Part shown: positions 45,771 to 55,411 of the stretch, piece after piece
Numbering within the stretch: the first letter of the stretch is position 1
Layout: each line of letters opens with the position of its first letter
From: Pleomorphomonas sp. PLEO
Lineage (GTDB): Bacteria > Pseudomonadota > Alphaproteobacteria > Rhizobiales > Pleomorphomonadaceae
Length of the DNA stretch: 64,000 nt
Assembly (NCBI RefSeq): GCF_041320595.1
Contig: NZ_CP166625.1
Coordinates: 3,284,001 to 3,348,000 of the forward strand
Reading direction: 5' to 3'
Notes under the pieces: generated by a model
What the model saw: only the letters and a program-made list of their open reading frames with translations
What the model was told of the DNA's origin: nothing
Databases searched by the model: none
Position numbers and translations under genes: made by a program

Positions 45771-47543
45771 ATGAACGGCGTTTTCAAGAATCTGCCGAAG
45801 CTCGGCATCCGCCCGACCATCGACGGTCGGCGCAATGGCGTGCGCGAGAGCCTCGAGGAGCAGACGATGGGCATGGCGAAGGCCGTGGCCGAGCTGATCA
45901 CCTCGACACTGCGCCATCCGACCGGTGAGCCGGTGGAATGCGTGATTGCCGACACCACCATTGGCGGCGTTTCGGAGGCGGCGGCCACGGCCGAAAAGTT
46001 CGCCCGCGAGAACGTTGGTGTTTCACTGACGGTGACGCCGTGCTGGTGCTACGGCTCCGAGACCATGGACATGGATCCGCTGATGCCCAAAGCGGTGTGG
46101 GGCTTCAACGGTACCGAACGCCCGGGCGCCGTCTATCTTGCCGCAGTGCTGGCCGCCCATAACCAGAAGGGTTTGCCGGCCTTCGGCATTTACGGCTCGG
46201 AAGTGCAGGACGGCTCGGACCGGACGATTCCCGGCGACGTGCGCGACAAGATCCTGCGTTTCGTTCGCGCCGGTATCGCGGTCGCCACCATGCGCGGTCG
46301 CAGCTATCTCTCCATGGGCGCCGTGTCGATGGGCATTGCCGGCTCGATCGTCGACGCCGATTTCTTCCAGCGCTATCTCGGTATGCGCACCGAATATATC
46401 GACATGAGCGAGTTCCAGCGCCGCCTGCAGCTCAACATCTACGATCCCGTCGAATATGAGAAGGCGCTCGCCTGGACGCTTGAACATTGCAAAGAGGGTT
46501 TCGACCCCAACGGCGACAAAGCGTCCGACGCGGCACGCAAGCGCTCAGAGTGGGAAACGTCGGTCAAGATGTGCCTGATCGCCCACGACCTGATGGTGGG
46601 CAATCCGCGCCTTGCCGAACTCGGATATGTCGAAGAATCCTGCGGCCATCATGCCATTGCGGCCGGCTTCCAGGGCCAGCGGCAGTGGACCGATTTCATG
46701 CCCAACGGTGACTTCATGGAGACCATGCTGAACACGTCGTTCGACTGGAACGGGCCGCGTCAGCCTTTGATCCTGGCCACCGAGAACGACTGCCTCAATG
46801 GCGTCGGCATGCTGTTCGGCAATCTTCTGACGGCGCGAGCGCAGATCTTTTCGGACGTGCGCACCTACTGGAGCCCGGAGGCCATCAAGCGCGTCTCGGG
46901 CCATACGGTTGAAGGGTCGGCGGCGGGTGGCCTTATCCACCTCATCAACTCGGGTGCCACCTGCCTCGACGGCGCCGGCGAGATGACGGTCGACAACAAG
47001 CCCGGTATCAAGCCGTTCTGGGAAGTGACAGAGGCCGACCAGCAGCGCACTCTCGAGGCGACGCACTTCTGCCAGGCTAACCACGGCTATTTCCGGGGCG
47101 GCGGTTGGTCGACCGACTTCGCAACGCGCGGCGGCATGCCCGTCACCATGACGCGGCTCAGCCTCGTCGCCGGTATCGGCCCGGTGCTGCAGATCGCCGA
47201 GGGCGAGACGGTGGCGTTGCCCGAGCGGGTGCACGACATTCTGGACAAGCGGACCGACCCGACGTGGCCGACCACCTGGTTTGCGCCGCGCCTGACGGGG
47301 GAGGGGCCGTTCAAGTCGGTCTATAAGGTGATGGCAGCCTGGGGCGCCAACCATGGTGCCATTTCCTATGGCCATATCGGCGCCGATCTGATCGCGCTTG
47401 CCGCCATGCTGCGCATTCCCGTTGCCATGCATAACGTCGATGAGGAGACGATCTTCCGGCCTAGCGCTTGGGCGATGTTCGGCATGGATCCGGAGGGCGC
47501 TGATTTCCGCGCTTGCGGGACGCTCGGGCCGCTCTACGGCTGA
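45771..47543 (+). CDS. fucI: L-fucose isomerase
   Basis: Interconverts L-fucose and L-fuculose; many homologues also act on D-arabinose. At 590 residues it matches E. coli FucI (591) in length. Landmarks are [47 protein letters not shown], the metal-site Glu in [10 protein letters not shown] and Asp in [14 protein letters not shown], and [15 protein letters not shown] near the end. AAGGGAGAGAG precedes ATG 45771. A terminator-like hairpin follows at 47569. Confidence 0.95.
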   Translation: MNGVFKNLPKLGIRPTIDGRRNGVRESLEEQTMGMAKAVAELITSTLRHPTGEPVECVIADTTIGGVSEAAATAEKFARENVGVSLTVTPCWCYGSETMDMDPLMPKAVWGFNGTERPGAVYLAAVLAAHNQKGLPAFGIYGSEVQDGSDRTIPGDVRDKILRFVRAGIAVATMRGRSYLSMGAVSMGIAGSIVDADFFQRYLGMRTEYIDMSEFQRRLQLNIYDPVEYEKALAWTLEHCKEGFDPNGDKASDAARKRSEWETSVKMCLIAHDLMVGNPRLAELGYVEESCGHHAIAAGFQGQRQWTDFMPNGDFMETMLNTSFDWNGPRQPLILATENDCLNGVGMLFGNLLTARAQIFSDVRTYWSPEAIKRVSGHTVEGSAAGGLIHLINSGATCLDGAGEMTVDNKPGIKPFWEVTEADQQRTLEATHFCQANHGYFRGGGWSTDFATRGGMPVTMTRLSLVAGIGPVLQIAEGETVALPERVHDILDKRTDPTWPTTWFAPRLTGEGPFKSVYKVMAAWGANHGAISYGHIGADLIALAAMLRIPVAMHNVDEETIFRPSAWAMFGMDPEGADFRACGTLGPLYG

Positions 47544-47568
47544 AAGAATAATGGAGCGGACAAGTGAG

Positions 47569-47595
47569 CCATGGCGGGTGTGCTCGCCATGGTTT
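47569..47595 (+). terminator. Terminator-like hairpin after fucI
   Basis: CCATGGCG and CGCCATGG form a perfect 8-bp stem with an 8-base loop, followed by TTTC. Confidence 0.6.
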
Positions 47596-47747
47596 CTCGC
47601 TCGCGTCTGGTGCGCAGACACACGAAAAAGACGCGACTCGTAGAGCATCGTGCACTGGATTTCTTTGCTTATGCGTCAACTTACCCAGCCGAACGGGCTC
47701 TCGCGGGCCATTCGATTGGGGCGATGCACTAGGGAGCCATCTCGACC

Positions 47748-48746
47748 ATGACACTTCCGTTCGACGACAAGCCTGCCTATCGCTTCGGGTTCGGCGCATC
47801 CGGCCTTGGCACGCTGACCTGGGACGTGCCGGATGACGTTTCGGACGCTCTTCTGGCTGAGGCTTGGACAGAGGGCTTCCGTTACTATGATACCTCGCCG
47901 CTTTATGGCTTCGGCCTCAGCGAACTCAGGGTTGGCCGCTTCCTTCGCAACCGGCCGCGCGGCGAGTATCTCCTGTCGACCAAGGTCGGTCGCTATTTCG
48001 TGCCCTACAAGAGCGGTGAAACGCCTGACCGGGGAGGCTGGGTACGGCCGCAGCCGCTGAAGCCGGTGCTCGACTTCACCTACGACGGCTTCATGCGTTC
48101 GCTGGAGCAATCCTATAATCGGCTGGGAGCCCAGACGATCGATATCGTCTATATCCACGACCTCGATCGGCGGAATCTAAAAGACGACTTCGATAGGCAC
48201 TATCGCGACACGCTCGACAGCGGTTTTCGGGCGCTGGACGAATTGCGACGCAGTGGCGACCTCAGAGCAATCGGCGCCGGCATCAACGAAGCCGACGTGG
48301 CGACCGATCTCATCTCCAAGCTCGATCTTGACGTGGTGATGCTAGCCGGCCGCTATACGCTGCTCGAACAGCCGGGGCTCGCCGATTTCCTGCCACTTGC
48401 CGAGCAGAGGGGCGTTGGCGTGGTGGCGGTTGCTATTTTCAACTCCGGAATCCTGGTGAAGCCGCCGGAGGCCGGAGGCAATTATGATTACGGCGCTGCT
48501 CCCGTCGAGATCATAGAGAAAGCGCGACGAATCGCCGCCGTGTGTGCTGAGGTCGGCACCGAAATGCCAGCGGCGGCCGTTCATTTCCCGCTCGCCCACC
48601 CCGCGGTCAAAGCAGTTGTTGTCGGCATGAGCCGGCTCGGTGCCGCCAAACAGAACTTCGGCTGGTACCGGACAGCGGTTCCCGCTGGCCTTTGGGATCG
48701 GCTCAGAGCAGAAGGGCTGCTACCGGCTGAGGCGCCGACCCCCTGA
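47748..48746 (+). CDS. Aldo/keto reductase, L-fucose dehydrogenase-like
   Basis: A 332-residue AKR with the tetrad Asp/Tyr in YYDTSPLYGFGLSE, Lys in LLSTKVGR and His in VYIHDLDR. The layout (FGASGLGTL at the start, DTSPLYGFG, YTLLEQPGLADFLPLA) is that of the D-threo-aldose 1-dehydrogenase / L-fucose dehydrogenase / pyridoxal 4-dehydrogenase group. Sitting just after fucI, oxidation of L-fucose or a related aldose is the best guess. It follows a hairpin and a 204-base gap, so it probably has its own promoter. GGGAG lies before the ATG. Confidence 0.83.
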   Translation: MTLPFDDKPAYRFGFGASGLGTLTWDVPDDVSDALLAEAWTEGFRYYDTSPLYGFGLSELRVGRFLRNRPRGEYLLSTKVGRYFVPYKSGETPDRGGWVRPQPLKPVLDFTYDGFMRSLEQSYNRLGAQTIDIVYIHDLDRRNLKDDFDRHYRDTLDSGFRALDELRRSGDLRAIGAGINEADVATDLISKLDLDVVMLAGRYTLLEQPGLADFLPLAEQRGVGVVAVAIFNSGILVKPPEAGGNYDYGAAPVEIIEKARRIAAVCAEVGTEMPAAAVHFPLAHPAVKAVVVGMSRLGAAKQNFGWYRTAVPAGLWDRLRAEGLLPAEAPTP

Positions 48747-48776
48747 TCCATTTTTCTTGCCGTTCAGTCTTCGATG

Positions 48777-48808
48777 CCCCGCGCGGCCGCATGCCGCCGC
48801 GGGGCTTT
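48777..48808 (+). terminator. Terminator after the aldo/keto reductase gene
   Basis: CCCCGCGCGGC pairs with GCCGCCGCGGGG (one bulge) around a 5-base loop, followed by CTTTG. Confidence 0.65.
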
Positions 48809-49227
48809 GCGCATTGGCCCCGGACTGTCCATTCGTCGATGTGGGCAGCATTGTCTCTTGCCAAAATGGCATGTTGAGTATAATTTGAGGGTCGAAATTT
48901 ACCGGCGGTACGGAGGATGCCGGGAAACGTTTGTCAGGGACCGGAGGAAACGTCCTTGATGTAATCACATCATATTTGGCGGCTATCCGACAGGAGAGGC
49001 GCGCCTGGGATTTGCTGTGCCTATGTGAGAATTGGCACGGTTATAGCCATATCTGGGGGAACCTCATGACGGAGATAGGAAATTTCTTCGTCAAATGGAT
49101 GATGGTCACAACGCAACTACGCACTCAAAATGAGTTGCATCCATCATCGCTTTGAGGCATCTATCCTCGCGTGAGGTATATCCCGAGCCAACGACGATGC
49201 CTATGATGGGCGTTGCCGGGGGAAGTG

Positions 49228-49249
49228 ACCGGAGGATCAATCATCCGGT
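49228..49249. promoter_or_regulatory. Near-palindrome upstream of xylF, possible operator
   Basis: ACCGGA-GGATCAATCA-TCCGGT is symmetric apart from two bases, about 70 bases before xylF. It could be a regulator site or an RNA hairpin. No xylR-type gene lies nearby. Confidence 0.4.
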
Positions 49250-49270
49250 CGTGGTTCGGGGTGCAAGAAG

Positions 49271-49303
49271 GCCGCCGGGGAGGCGGCTGGGCCCGTAAGG
49301 GCC
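49271..49303 (+). other. Tandem hairpins in the xylF 5' untranslated region
   Basis: GCCGCC-GGGGA-GGCGGC (49271-49287) is followed by GGCCC-GTAA-GGGCC (49290-49303), 4 bases before the AGGAGG ribosome site at 49307-49312. They may stabilise the mRNA or tune translation. Confidence 0.5.
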
Positions 49304-49319
49304 TTCAGGAGGAGCGATA

Positions 49320-50327
49320 ATGAAACTTTCTACCATTCTGTCGAGCACGATTCTGGCCGCTTCCGTCGCGCTGCCGATGGCAGCCCATGCGTCGGCCGAT
49401 AAGCCGGTCATCGGCTTCTCGATTGACGACCTGCGTGTTGAACGCTGGGCTCGCGACCGCGATTACTTCATCGCCGCCGCCAAGGATCTGGGCGCCGAAG
49501 TGGTGGTGACCTCGGCCGATGCCAACGAGCAGAAGCAGGTCAACCAGGTCGAGACCCTGATCGCCAAGAAGGTCGACGCCATCGCCATCGTGCCGATGAA
49601 CTCACAGGTATTCGGCGAAGTTATCGACGAGGCCCACAAGGCCGGCATCAAGATCGTGTCCTATGACCGCCTGATCCTGAACGCCGATGAAGACGCCTAC
49701 ATCTCCTTCGACAACGAGCGCGTCGGCTTCCTGCAGGGCGAGGCTGTCCTCAAGGCCGCCCCCCAGGGCAACTACTACCTGCTGGGTGGCGCGCCGACCG
49801 ACAACAACGCCAAATTGCTTCGCGCCGGTCAGGAGAAGGCCATCCAGGCTGCTGTCGACGCCGGCAAAGTGAAGGTGATCGGCTCGCAGTGGGTCAAGGA
49901 GTGGAGCGCCACCGAAGCCATGTCGATCATGGAGAACGCGCTGACCGCCGCCGATAACAAGATCGACGCGGTTATCGCCTCGAACGACGGCACGGCCGGT
50001 GGTGCCATTCAGGCTCTCGCCGCCCAGGGCCTCGCTGGCAAGGTTGCCATCTCCGGTCAGGACGCCGACCTCGCTGCGATCAAGCGCGTGATCGACGGCA
50101 CGCAGACGGTTACCGTCTACAAGCCGCTGAAGCTGATTGCCTCTGAAGCCGCCAAGCTGTCCTACAAGCTGGTCAAGGGCGAAAAGGTTGAGTTCACCGC
50201 CAAGCTGGACAACGGCAAGAAGCAGGTCGACTCGGTTCTGCTGACGCCGATCCCGCTGACCAAGGAAAACGTGATGAAGGTCGTCGAGGACGGCTTCTAC
50301 ACGAAGGAACAGGTCGGAGCCAAGTAA
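49320..50327 (+). CDS. xylF: D-xylose ABC transporter binding protein
   Basis: Periplasmic sugar-binding protein of 335 residues with a signal peptide (about 1-25, ending AHASA). The XylF pattern is clear: KPVIGFSIDDLRVERWARDR, ADANEQKQVNQVETLI, SYDRLILNADEDAYISFDN, VIASNDGTAGGAIQAL and SGQDADLAAIKRVIDGTQTV. Strong AGGAGG ribosome site. First gene of xylFGH. No xylA or xylB is in the window, so xylose catabolism must be encoded elsewhere. Confidence 0.96.
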   Translation: MKLSTILSSTILAASVALPMAAHASADKPVIGFSIDDLRVERWARDRDYFIAAAKDLGAEVVVTSADANEQKQVNQVETLIAKKVDAIAIVPMNSQVFGEVIDEAHKAGIKIVSYDRLILNADEDAYISFDNERVGFLQGEAVLKAAPQGNYYLLGGAPTDNNAKLLRAGQEKAIQAAVDAGKVKVIGSQWVKEWSATEAMSIMENALTAADNKIDAVIASNDGTAGGAIQALAAQGLAGKVAISGQDADLAAIKRVIDGTQTVTVYKPLKLIASEAAKLSYKLVKGEKVEFTAKLDNGKKQVDSVLLTPIPLTKENVMKVVEDGFYTKEQVGAK

Positions 50328-50728
50328 TTCTCTGACACAAGAAACCGGGGCGGGTCTATACCCGCCCCGGGTGCTATTTGCCGATTGGGTCCGAAAGGTC
50401 CGTCGGACGAGTTTGCTTCATGGCGACTAGCCTATCTGGTCTTTTCGGTGCGTGACCGGGTCAGCGCATTAGGGCATCGCCCGTGCGGAGCGGCGAAATG
50501 GCTGCCGGCTGAGGCCGACAGTTCAGTCTTCACGTAAATACTATCGGAATGTTGCGGCCCTTACGAAGGCGCCGTGCCGGTTTGGCAAGCTGCGGGGGCG
50601 GCGCCTGACCGATTTGGCGAAAGCCTTTTTGGGAAGCAGTGGCCTTTATCGGCCTTTGATCCGATCGAAGAAGGATGGCGTGCAAGGCTGGCCCGAGGCC
50701 ATTCGCGCCGTCAAAGGGAGTGCGGTCC
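50328..50728. other. xylF-xylG intergenic region
   Basis: A perfect stem-loop lies 17 bases after xylF (50345-50370). The remaining roughly 350 bases hold no supported gene; short frames here lack ribosome sites or conserved sequence. The unusual length suggests an internal promoter or processing site. Confidence 0.5.
50345..50370 (+). other. Stem-loop after xylF
   Basis: CCGGGGCGGG and CCCGCCCCGG form a perfect 10-bp stem with loop TCTATA. No long T-tract follows, so partial termination or 3' stabilisation of xylF mRNA is likely. Confidence 0.7.
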
Positions 50729-52267
50729 ATGTCAGACTATCTCTTGGAGATGCACAACATCACCAAGGACTTTAATGGCGTCAAGGCGATCGATGGAATT
50801 CATCTCCAGGTTCGTCGGGGCGAATGCGTTGGTCTTTGCGGCGAGAACGGCGCCGGCAAGTCGACACTGATGAAGGTTCTCTCGGCGGTCTATCCTTATG
50901 GGACCTGGTCGGGAGAAATCCTGTGGGAGGGCAAGGAACTCAAGGCGCGCAACATTCGCGAGACCGAGGAAGCGGGAATCGTCATCATCCATCAGGAACT
51001 GATGATGGTGCCGCATCTGACAGTGGCCGAGAATATCTTTCTCGGTACCGAGCCGCGGACCAAGGCTGGCTTCATCGATTACGACCGGATGAATGCCGAA
51101 GCCGCGAAGTTGATGGCCCGCCTCAAGATGAGCGACATCAACGTGGCGCTGCCGGTGTATAATTATTCGGGCGGCAAGCAACAGCTCGTGGAGATCGCCA
51201 AGGCGCTCAACAAGAATGCCAAGCTTTTGATCCTTGACGAACCGACATCGGCTCTGACGACCTCGGAAACCAGGACGCTTCTCGATCTCATCAAAGAATT
51301 CAAGGCCCATGGAATGGCCTGTGTCTACATCTCGCACAAACTCGACGAGGTGGCCGAGATTGCCGACACAGTTACCGTCATCCGCGATGGCACCCATATC
51401 GGCACGCTGCCTATGGCCGAACTCGATACCAACAAGATCATCACCATGATGGTCGGTCGCGAGATGAAGAACTTGTTCCCCCGCGAAGCGCACACCATCG
51501 GCGAAGTGATCTTCGAGGCGAAGGATATCACCTGCTGGGACGTCACCAACCGCGAACGCAAGGTGGTGGACGGCGTCTCATTCGAGATCCGGAAGGGCGA
51601 GATTCTCGGGATGGCCGGACTGGTCGGTGCCGGGCGGACGGAACTTGCCTGCAAGCTATTCGGCTGCTGGCCTGGCGACAATGACGGCAAGGTGTTCCTC
51701 GAAGGTAAGGAAATCAACGTCCGCGAGCCACGCGATGCCGTGAAGCTCGGTATCTGCATGGTTCCGGAGGACCGCAAGCGGCACGGCATCATTCCGCTGA
51801 TGGGCGTGGGCTACAACATAACTATGTCGGTGCTGAAGCGCTACACCAGCGGCGGCTTTATCCAGTCCGAGGTCGAACTGGCCGAGATTCAGAACCAGAT
51901 CATCCGCATGAAGGTCAAGACGGCGGAACCTCTTCTGCCGATCTCCTCGCTGTCAGGTGGTAATCAGCAGAAGGCGGTTGTCGCCAAGATGCTGTTGCCG
52001 GAGCCGAAGGTGCTGATCCTCGACGAACCGACGCGCGGTATCGATGTCGGCGCCAAATACGAGATCTACAAGCTGATCTTCGAACTCGCCAAACAGGGCG
52101 TCGCGGTGTTGATGATTTCCTCGGAAATGCCCGAGGTTCTCGGAATTAGCGACCGCGTTCTGGTTATGTGCGAGGGCAAACTGCGGGGCAACTTCATCAA
52201 TGAAGGCCTGACGCAGGAGAAGGTTCTCGCCGCCGCCATTGGACAACCGATCACGGAAGCCGCCTAA
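50729..52267 (+). CDS. xylG: D-xylose ABC transporter ATPase (tandem domains)
   Basis: Sugar-type ATPase of 512 residues with two nucleotide-binding domains. The first has Walker [10 protein letters not shown] at 38-46, signature [15 protein letters not shown] and [10 protein letters not shown]. The second has the usual degenerate P-loop GLVGAGRTE, signature [15 protein letters not shown] and [13 protein letters not shown] chose ATG 50729 (AAAGGGAG before it). Partner of XylF and XylH. Confidence 0.95.
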   Translation: MSDYLLEMHNITKDFNGVKAIDGIHLQVRRGECVGLCGENGAGKSTLMKVLSAVYPYGTWSGEILWEGKELKARNIRETEEAGIVIIHQELMMVPHLTVAENIFLGTEPRTKAGFIDYDRMNAEAAKLMARLKMSDINVALPVYNYSGGKQQLVEIAKALNKNAKLLILDEPTSALTTSETRTLLDLIKEFKAHGMACVYISHKLDEVAEIADTVTVIRDGTHIGTLPMAELDTNKIITMMVGREMKNLFPREAHTIGEVIFEAKDITCWDVTNRERKVVDGVSFEIRKGEILGMAGLVGAGRTELACKLFGCWPGDNDGKVFLEGKEINVREPRDAVKLGICMVPEDRKRHGIIPLMGVGYNITMSVLKRYTSGGFIQSEVELAEIQNQIIRMKVKTAEPLLPISSLSGGNQQKAVVAKMLLPEPKVLILDEPTRGIDVGAKYEIYKLIFELAKQGVAVLMISSEMPEVLGISDRVLVMCEGKLRGNFINEGLTQEKVLAAAIGQPITEAA

Positions 52268-52301
52268 GGCTTATCTTTCATAAGAATACCGGTGTACGAC
52301 C

Positions 52302-53471
52302 ATGACACTTACCAAGAAAGACGTCAGGAAGTTCCTGTCCGAGTACAAGATCGTAGCCCTTCTGATCATTATCGTGATCATTTGGGCCTTCTTCGGCTAC
52401 CTCAGCTATGATTCAGAGTTGGGCGGCTCGCAGTTTCTGACACCGCGTAACTTCTCCAACCTGCTGCGCCAGATGGCGATTACAGGCATGTTGGCATCGG
52501 CGATGGTGTTCGTGATCGTCGCCGGCGAGATCGACCTGTCGGTCGGCTCCTTGCTTGGCCTCCTCGGCGGTATCGCCGCCGTGATGGACGTAACCTACTC
52601 GCTGCCATTGTGGATGACCATTCCGGTGGTCATCGTCATCGGCCTGTTCTTTGGCCTGATGGTCGGCTGGCTCACGGCCTATCTCGGTATTCCCTCGTTC
52701 ATCGTCACGCTGGGTGGCCAGCTCGCCTTCCGTGGCATGGTATTGGGCCTGACCGGCGGTATCACCATCGCTCCTGTGAATGAACCTCTCAAGTTCATTG
52801 GCCAAGGCTATCTGCCGGAATTGGCTGGCAATGTCGGCGGCGTGCTGCTGTTCCTGGTTCTGGTGTTTCTCGCCTTCCGCACCCGTGTCAATCGTCAGAA
52901 GCACAGCCTCACCGTGCCGACGATGCCGGCCGAGGTTGGTCGTCTGTTGTTCGCTGGCGCCATCATCCTTGGCTTCGTGCTGACGCTCAATGATTACCAG
53001 GGCGTTCCGGTGCCGGTTCTGTTCCTTCTGATCATCCTCGCCGTGTTCACCGTCATCGGCAACAAGACCACCTTCGGTCGCCACATCTACGCCGTTGGCT
53101 CTAACATGGAAGCGACGCGGCTTTCCGGCGTCAACGTCGCCTACGTGAAGATGATGGTGTTCGCCCTGATGGGCCTGATGTGCGCCTTCGCGGGCCTTAC
53201 CACCACAGCTCGTCTCGCTGCCGGTACGCCGTCGGCAGGTTTCGGCAACGAGCTCGACGCCATCGCCTCCTGCTTCATCGGCGGCACGTCGATGCGCGGC
53301 GGCGTTGGCTCGGTGTCGGGAGCGCTCGTCGGCGCGGTTATCATGGCCAGCCTCGACAACGGCATGTCCATGCAGGGTATCGACACCTTCTGGCAACAGA
53401 TCGTCAAAGGCGTGATTCTGGTCGCCGCCGTTTACATGGACATCGTGTCGTCCGGTAACCAGCGCAATTGA
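52302..53471 (+). CDS. xylH: D-xylose ABC transporter permease
   Basis: Inner-membrane channel subunit, 389 residues, about ten helices. BPD_transp_2 landmarks are VFVIVAGEIDLSVGSLLGL, YLGIPSFIVTLGGQLAFRG, TTFGRHIYAVGSNMEATRLS and FIGGTSMRGGVGSVSGALVG. It is longer than most ribose-type permeases, as XylH is. It starts 34 bases after xylG and is followed by two hairpins, the second a strong terminator. Confidence 0.95.
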   Translation: MTLTKKDVRKFLSEYKIVALLIIIVIIWAFFGYLSYDSELGGSQFLTPRNFSNLLRQMAITGMLASAMVFVIVAGEIDLSVGSLLGLLGGIAAVMDVTYSLPLWMTIPVVIVIGLFFGLMVGWLTAYLGIPSFIVTLGGQLAFRGMVLGLTGGITIAPVNEPLKFIGQGYLPELAGNVGGVLLFLVLVFLAFRTRVNRQKHSLTVPTMPAEVGRLLFAGAIILGFVLTLNDYQGVPVPVLFLLIILAVFTVIGNKTTFGRHIYAVGSNMEATRLSGVNVAYVKMMVFALMGLMCAFAGLTTTARLAAGTPSAGFGNELDAIASCFIGGTSMRGGVGSVSGALVGAVIMASLDNGMSMQGIDTFWQQIVKGVILVAAVYMDIVSSGNQRN

Positions 53472-53480
53472 TAAAGCTGC

Positions 53481-53500
53481 CCGGCGCCTGAGGGCGCCGG
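53481..53500 (+). other. Stem-loop after xylH
   Basis: CCGGCGCC and GGCGCCGG form a perfect 8-bp stem with loop TGAG, 9 bases after the xylH stop. It precedes the main terminator. Confidence 0.6.
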
Positions 53501-53518
53501 CTCGTCTCCGCGTTAAAG

Positions 53519-53553
53519 CACCCCCGGTCGTTGAACGGCCGGGGGTGTTTGTT
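53519..53553 (+). terminator. Rho-independent terminator of xylFGH
   Basis: CACCCCCGG pairs with CCGGGGGTG, with CGTT/AACG pairing inside, followed by TTTGTT. Confidence 0.9.
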
Positions 53554-53695
53554 CATGAAAACCGTCGCTTTGAACTGCCCGCCGAACGTTGTCTCCGACT
53601 TTCGGTGGGCAAATTCAGACCGGGTGGCCTTTGCTTTTATGGAGATCGAACCAATTCAGGGCAGCGCATCTCGTGCCGGGAGACTCGTTCGCCCG

Positions 53696-54748
53696 TTACA
53701 GTTGTTCTTTCCAAGTCTGTGCCAGAACACGCAGCCAGTTGTCGCGGCAGAGCTTGATGAGGTCCGACTCGCCATAACCGGCTTGGCGCAATGCGCCGAC
53801 GAGTGCCTGCTGGCCCGCAGCGTCGCCGATTTCGGCTGGAATGGTGGCGCCGTCGTAGTCCGAGCCGAGGCCGACTCCATCAACGCCGAGATGCTCCACC
53901 AGATGGTCGATGTGACGCACCATGTCGGTGAGGGGCGTCGCGGCGTTCTCCTGTCCGTCAGGCCGTAGGAAAGAAGTCGCGTAGTTGAGACCGACCATGC
54001 CGCCCGTCTCGCGAATGGCAGCCAACTGGCGGTCCGTGAGGTTGCGCGTCACCGGCGTGATGGCATGAACGTTGGAATGGGTGGCGACAAGCGGCATTTC
54101 CGACACTCTGGCGACATCCCAGAAGCCTTGCTCGGTGATGTGCGACAGGTCGACCATGACGCCCAGCCGGTTGCAGGCCTTCACCAGGCGAACGCCGGCC
54201 TCCGTCAGGCCGGGACCGGTGTCGGGGGAACTTGGATAGGCGAAGGGCACGCCATGGCCGAAGACGTTGGTGCGGCTCCACACAGGTCCAAGCGACCTGA
54301 GGCCGGCGGCATAGAAGGTCTCAAGCCCGTAGAGGTCGGAATCGATTGGTTCACAGCCTTCCATATGCAGCACGGCGGCGAACAGGCCATCGTCGATGGC
54401 GCGGCGAATCTCCGCCGTCGACGTACAGAGGCGCCAGATGCCTTCCCGGTCGAGCCGACGGGCAATGCCAGCCATGGTAACAGCCGCCGCCAGCGCTGCC
54501 GGCTGTTCGATCGGCTCGGCGAGTGGTGAGGCATAAGTGCCTCGTTCGAAGGTCGGCCGGGCTCCCTGCCTGGAAGGTACGAAAATCGCACAGAGGCCTC
54601 CGGCAAGACCGCCGGCACCGGCGCGAGGACCATCGATGTGGCCGGTGGAAATACCGTCTCTAAACTCGGCAATCGGGTCGCCACCCTTGCCAGCGGTTTC
54701 CCAGAGACGCATCAGAACGTCGTTATGTCCGTCGAATACAGACTGCAT
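53696..54748 (-). CDS. Membrane-dipeptidase-type peptidase (M19)
   Basis: Zinc dipeptidase of 350 residues. M19 metal residues are visible: HxD at His8/Asp10 in FDGHNDVLMR, Glu in LHMEGCEPID, His in THSNVHAI and Asp in GSDYDGATIP. VDLSHITEQGFWDVA is another family block. No signal peptide is evident, so it is probably cytoplasmic and may act on L,D- or D-containing dipeptides. Its ribosome site is weak. Stands alone. Confidence 0.9.
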   Translation of the reverse strand: MQSVFDGHNDVLMRLWETAGKGGDPIAEFRDGISTGHIDGPRAGAGGLAGGLCAIFVPSRQGARPTFERGTYASPLAEPIEQPAALAAAVTMAGIARRLDREGIWRLCTSTAEIRRAIDDGLFAAVLHMEGCEPIDSDLYGLETFYAAGLRSLGPVWSRTNVFGHGVPFAYPSSPDTGPGLTEAGVRLVKACNRLGVMVDLSHITEQGFWDVARVSEMPLVATHSNVHAITPVTRNLTDRQLAAIRETGGMVGLNYATSFLRPDGQENAATPLTDMVRHIDHLVEHLGVDGVGLGSDYDGATIPAEIGDAAGQQALVGALRQAGYGESDLIKLCRDNWLRVLAQTWKEQL

Positions 54749-55011
54749 CGCACCATCGCTCGGTCAGAAGGAAGGATCGCCCGGAGAGGGCTGCGCTTCG
54801 GGTGGGCGCGAAACCGACGATCGCACCGGTCAACTTCGCATCCGTGGAGATACCAAGTCGTAGGAGGCTCGTAGAGAGAGGTCAACCACTCTTGGGAGAG
54901 ACCCCGCCAAGCCAGGGGATAGGAGAGAAATTTTCTCCGGTTTGCGCAGGAGCAAAGTCCGGAAGCCTTGGTGTCCCTATGGTCTCAGCACTGACGAAGC
55001 GGAGAAAAAGC

Positions 55012-55326
55012 ATGACCGACATAGCCACCCGGGATCTCGAACTCGACGTACGCGGGCTTCCCTGCGTCAATCGTCGTGCCATCATCTTCGGCAACTTTGA
55101 CCAACTGGCCGACGGCGAGTCGCTCGTCGTGATCAATGACCACGAACCGGTTGGGCTGCGTGGCCATTTTGAAGATATCGTGCCGGGTCGCTATCGTTGG
55201 GAGGCGTTGCCGCGCACCGACGAGGCGTTTCGCGTGCGGATCACCCGCTCCGCCTTTGATGCGGAATTGGCCCGCGAAGGCGCCGCTGCGCTCGCTGTTC
55301 TGGCGCGTCATAGCTGCGATCACTGA
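55012..55326 (+). CDS. DUF2249-family protein
   Basis: A 104-residue cytoplasmic protein with the DUF2249 core DVRGLPCVNRRAIIFGNFDQL, DGESLVVINDHEPVGLRGHF and PGRYRWEAL. The domain is often found near nitric-oxide or respiratory genes in other bacteria; none adjoin it here. GCGGAGAAAAAGC precedes ATG 55012; an upstream frame from 54802 is not conserved. Function unknown. Confidence 0.8.
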   Translation: MTDIATRDLELDVRGLPCVNRRAIIFGNFDQLADGESLVVINDHEPVGLRGHFEDIVPGRYRWEALPRTDEAFRVRITRSAFDAELAREGAAALAVLARHSCDH

Positions 55327-55411
55327 CAGGCGTTCCGCGCTTAGGGCGGAAAACGGAACGGGCGGCAAGGCCGAAAGCCTGCCGCCCGTTTTGCTACTGA
55401 AACGTCTAGGA

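Larger units (their letters stand above)
48747..49319. other. Long leader region before xylF
   Basis: No protein gene is supported. It contains the terminator of the aldo/keto reductase gene (48777-48808), a GATGT-AATC-ACATC palindrome (48958-48971), two GGAAACGT-like repeats around 48923-48955 and a near-palindrome at 49228-49249. Two hairpins lie just before the ribosome site of xylF (49271-49303). The segment 48960-49190 is AT-richer than its surroundings and is the likely promoter region. A small RNA cannot be excluded. Confidence 0.5.

Noticed and set aside
46545-47648. A 367-codon leftward open frame opposite fucI
   Set aside because: fucI is complete and conserved in this stretch; the reverse frame has repetitive Arg/His-rich sequence typical of antisense frames.
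53531-53968. Small rightward frames after the xyl terminator
   Set aside because: They overlap the dipeptidase gene on the other strand and match no family.
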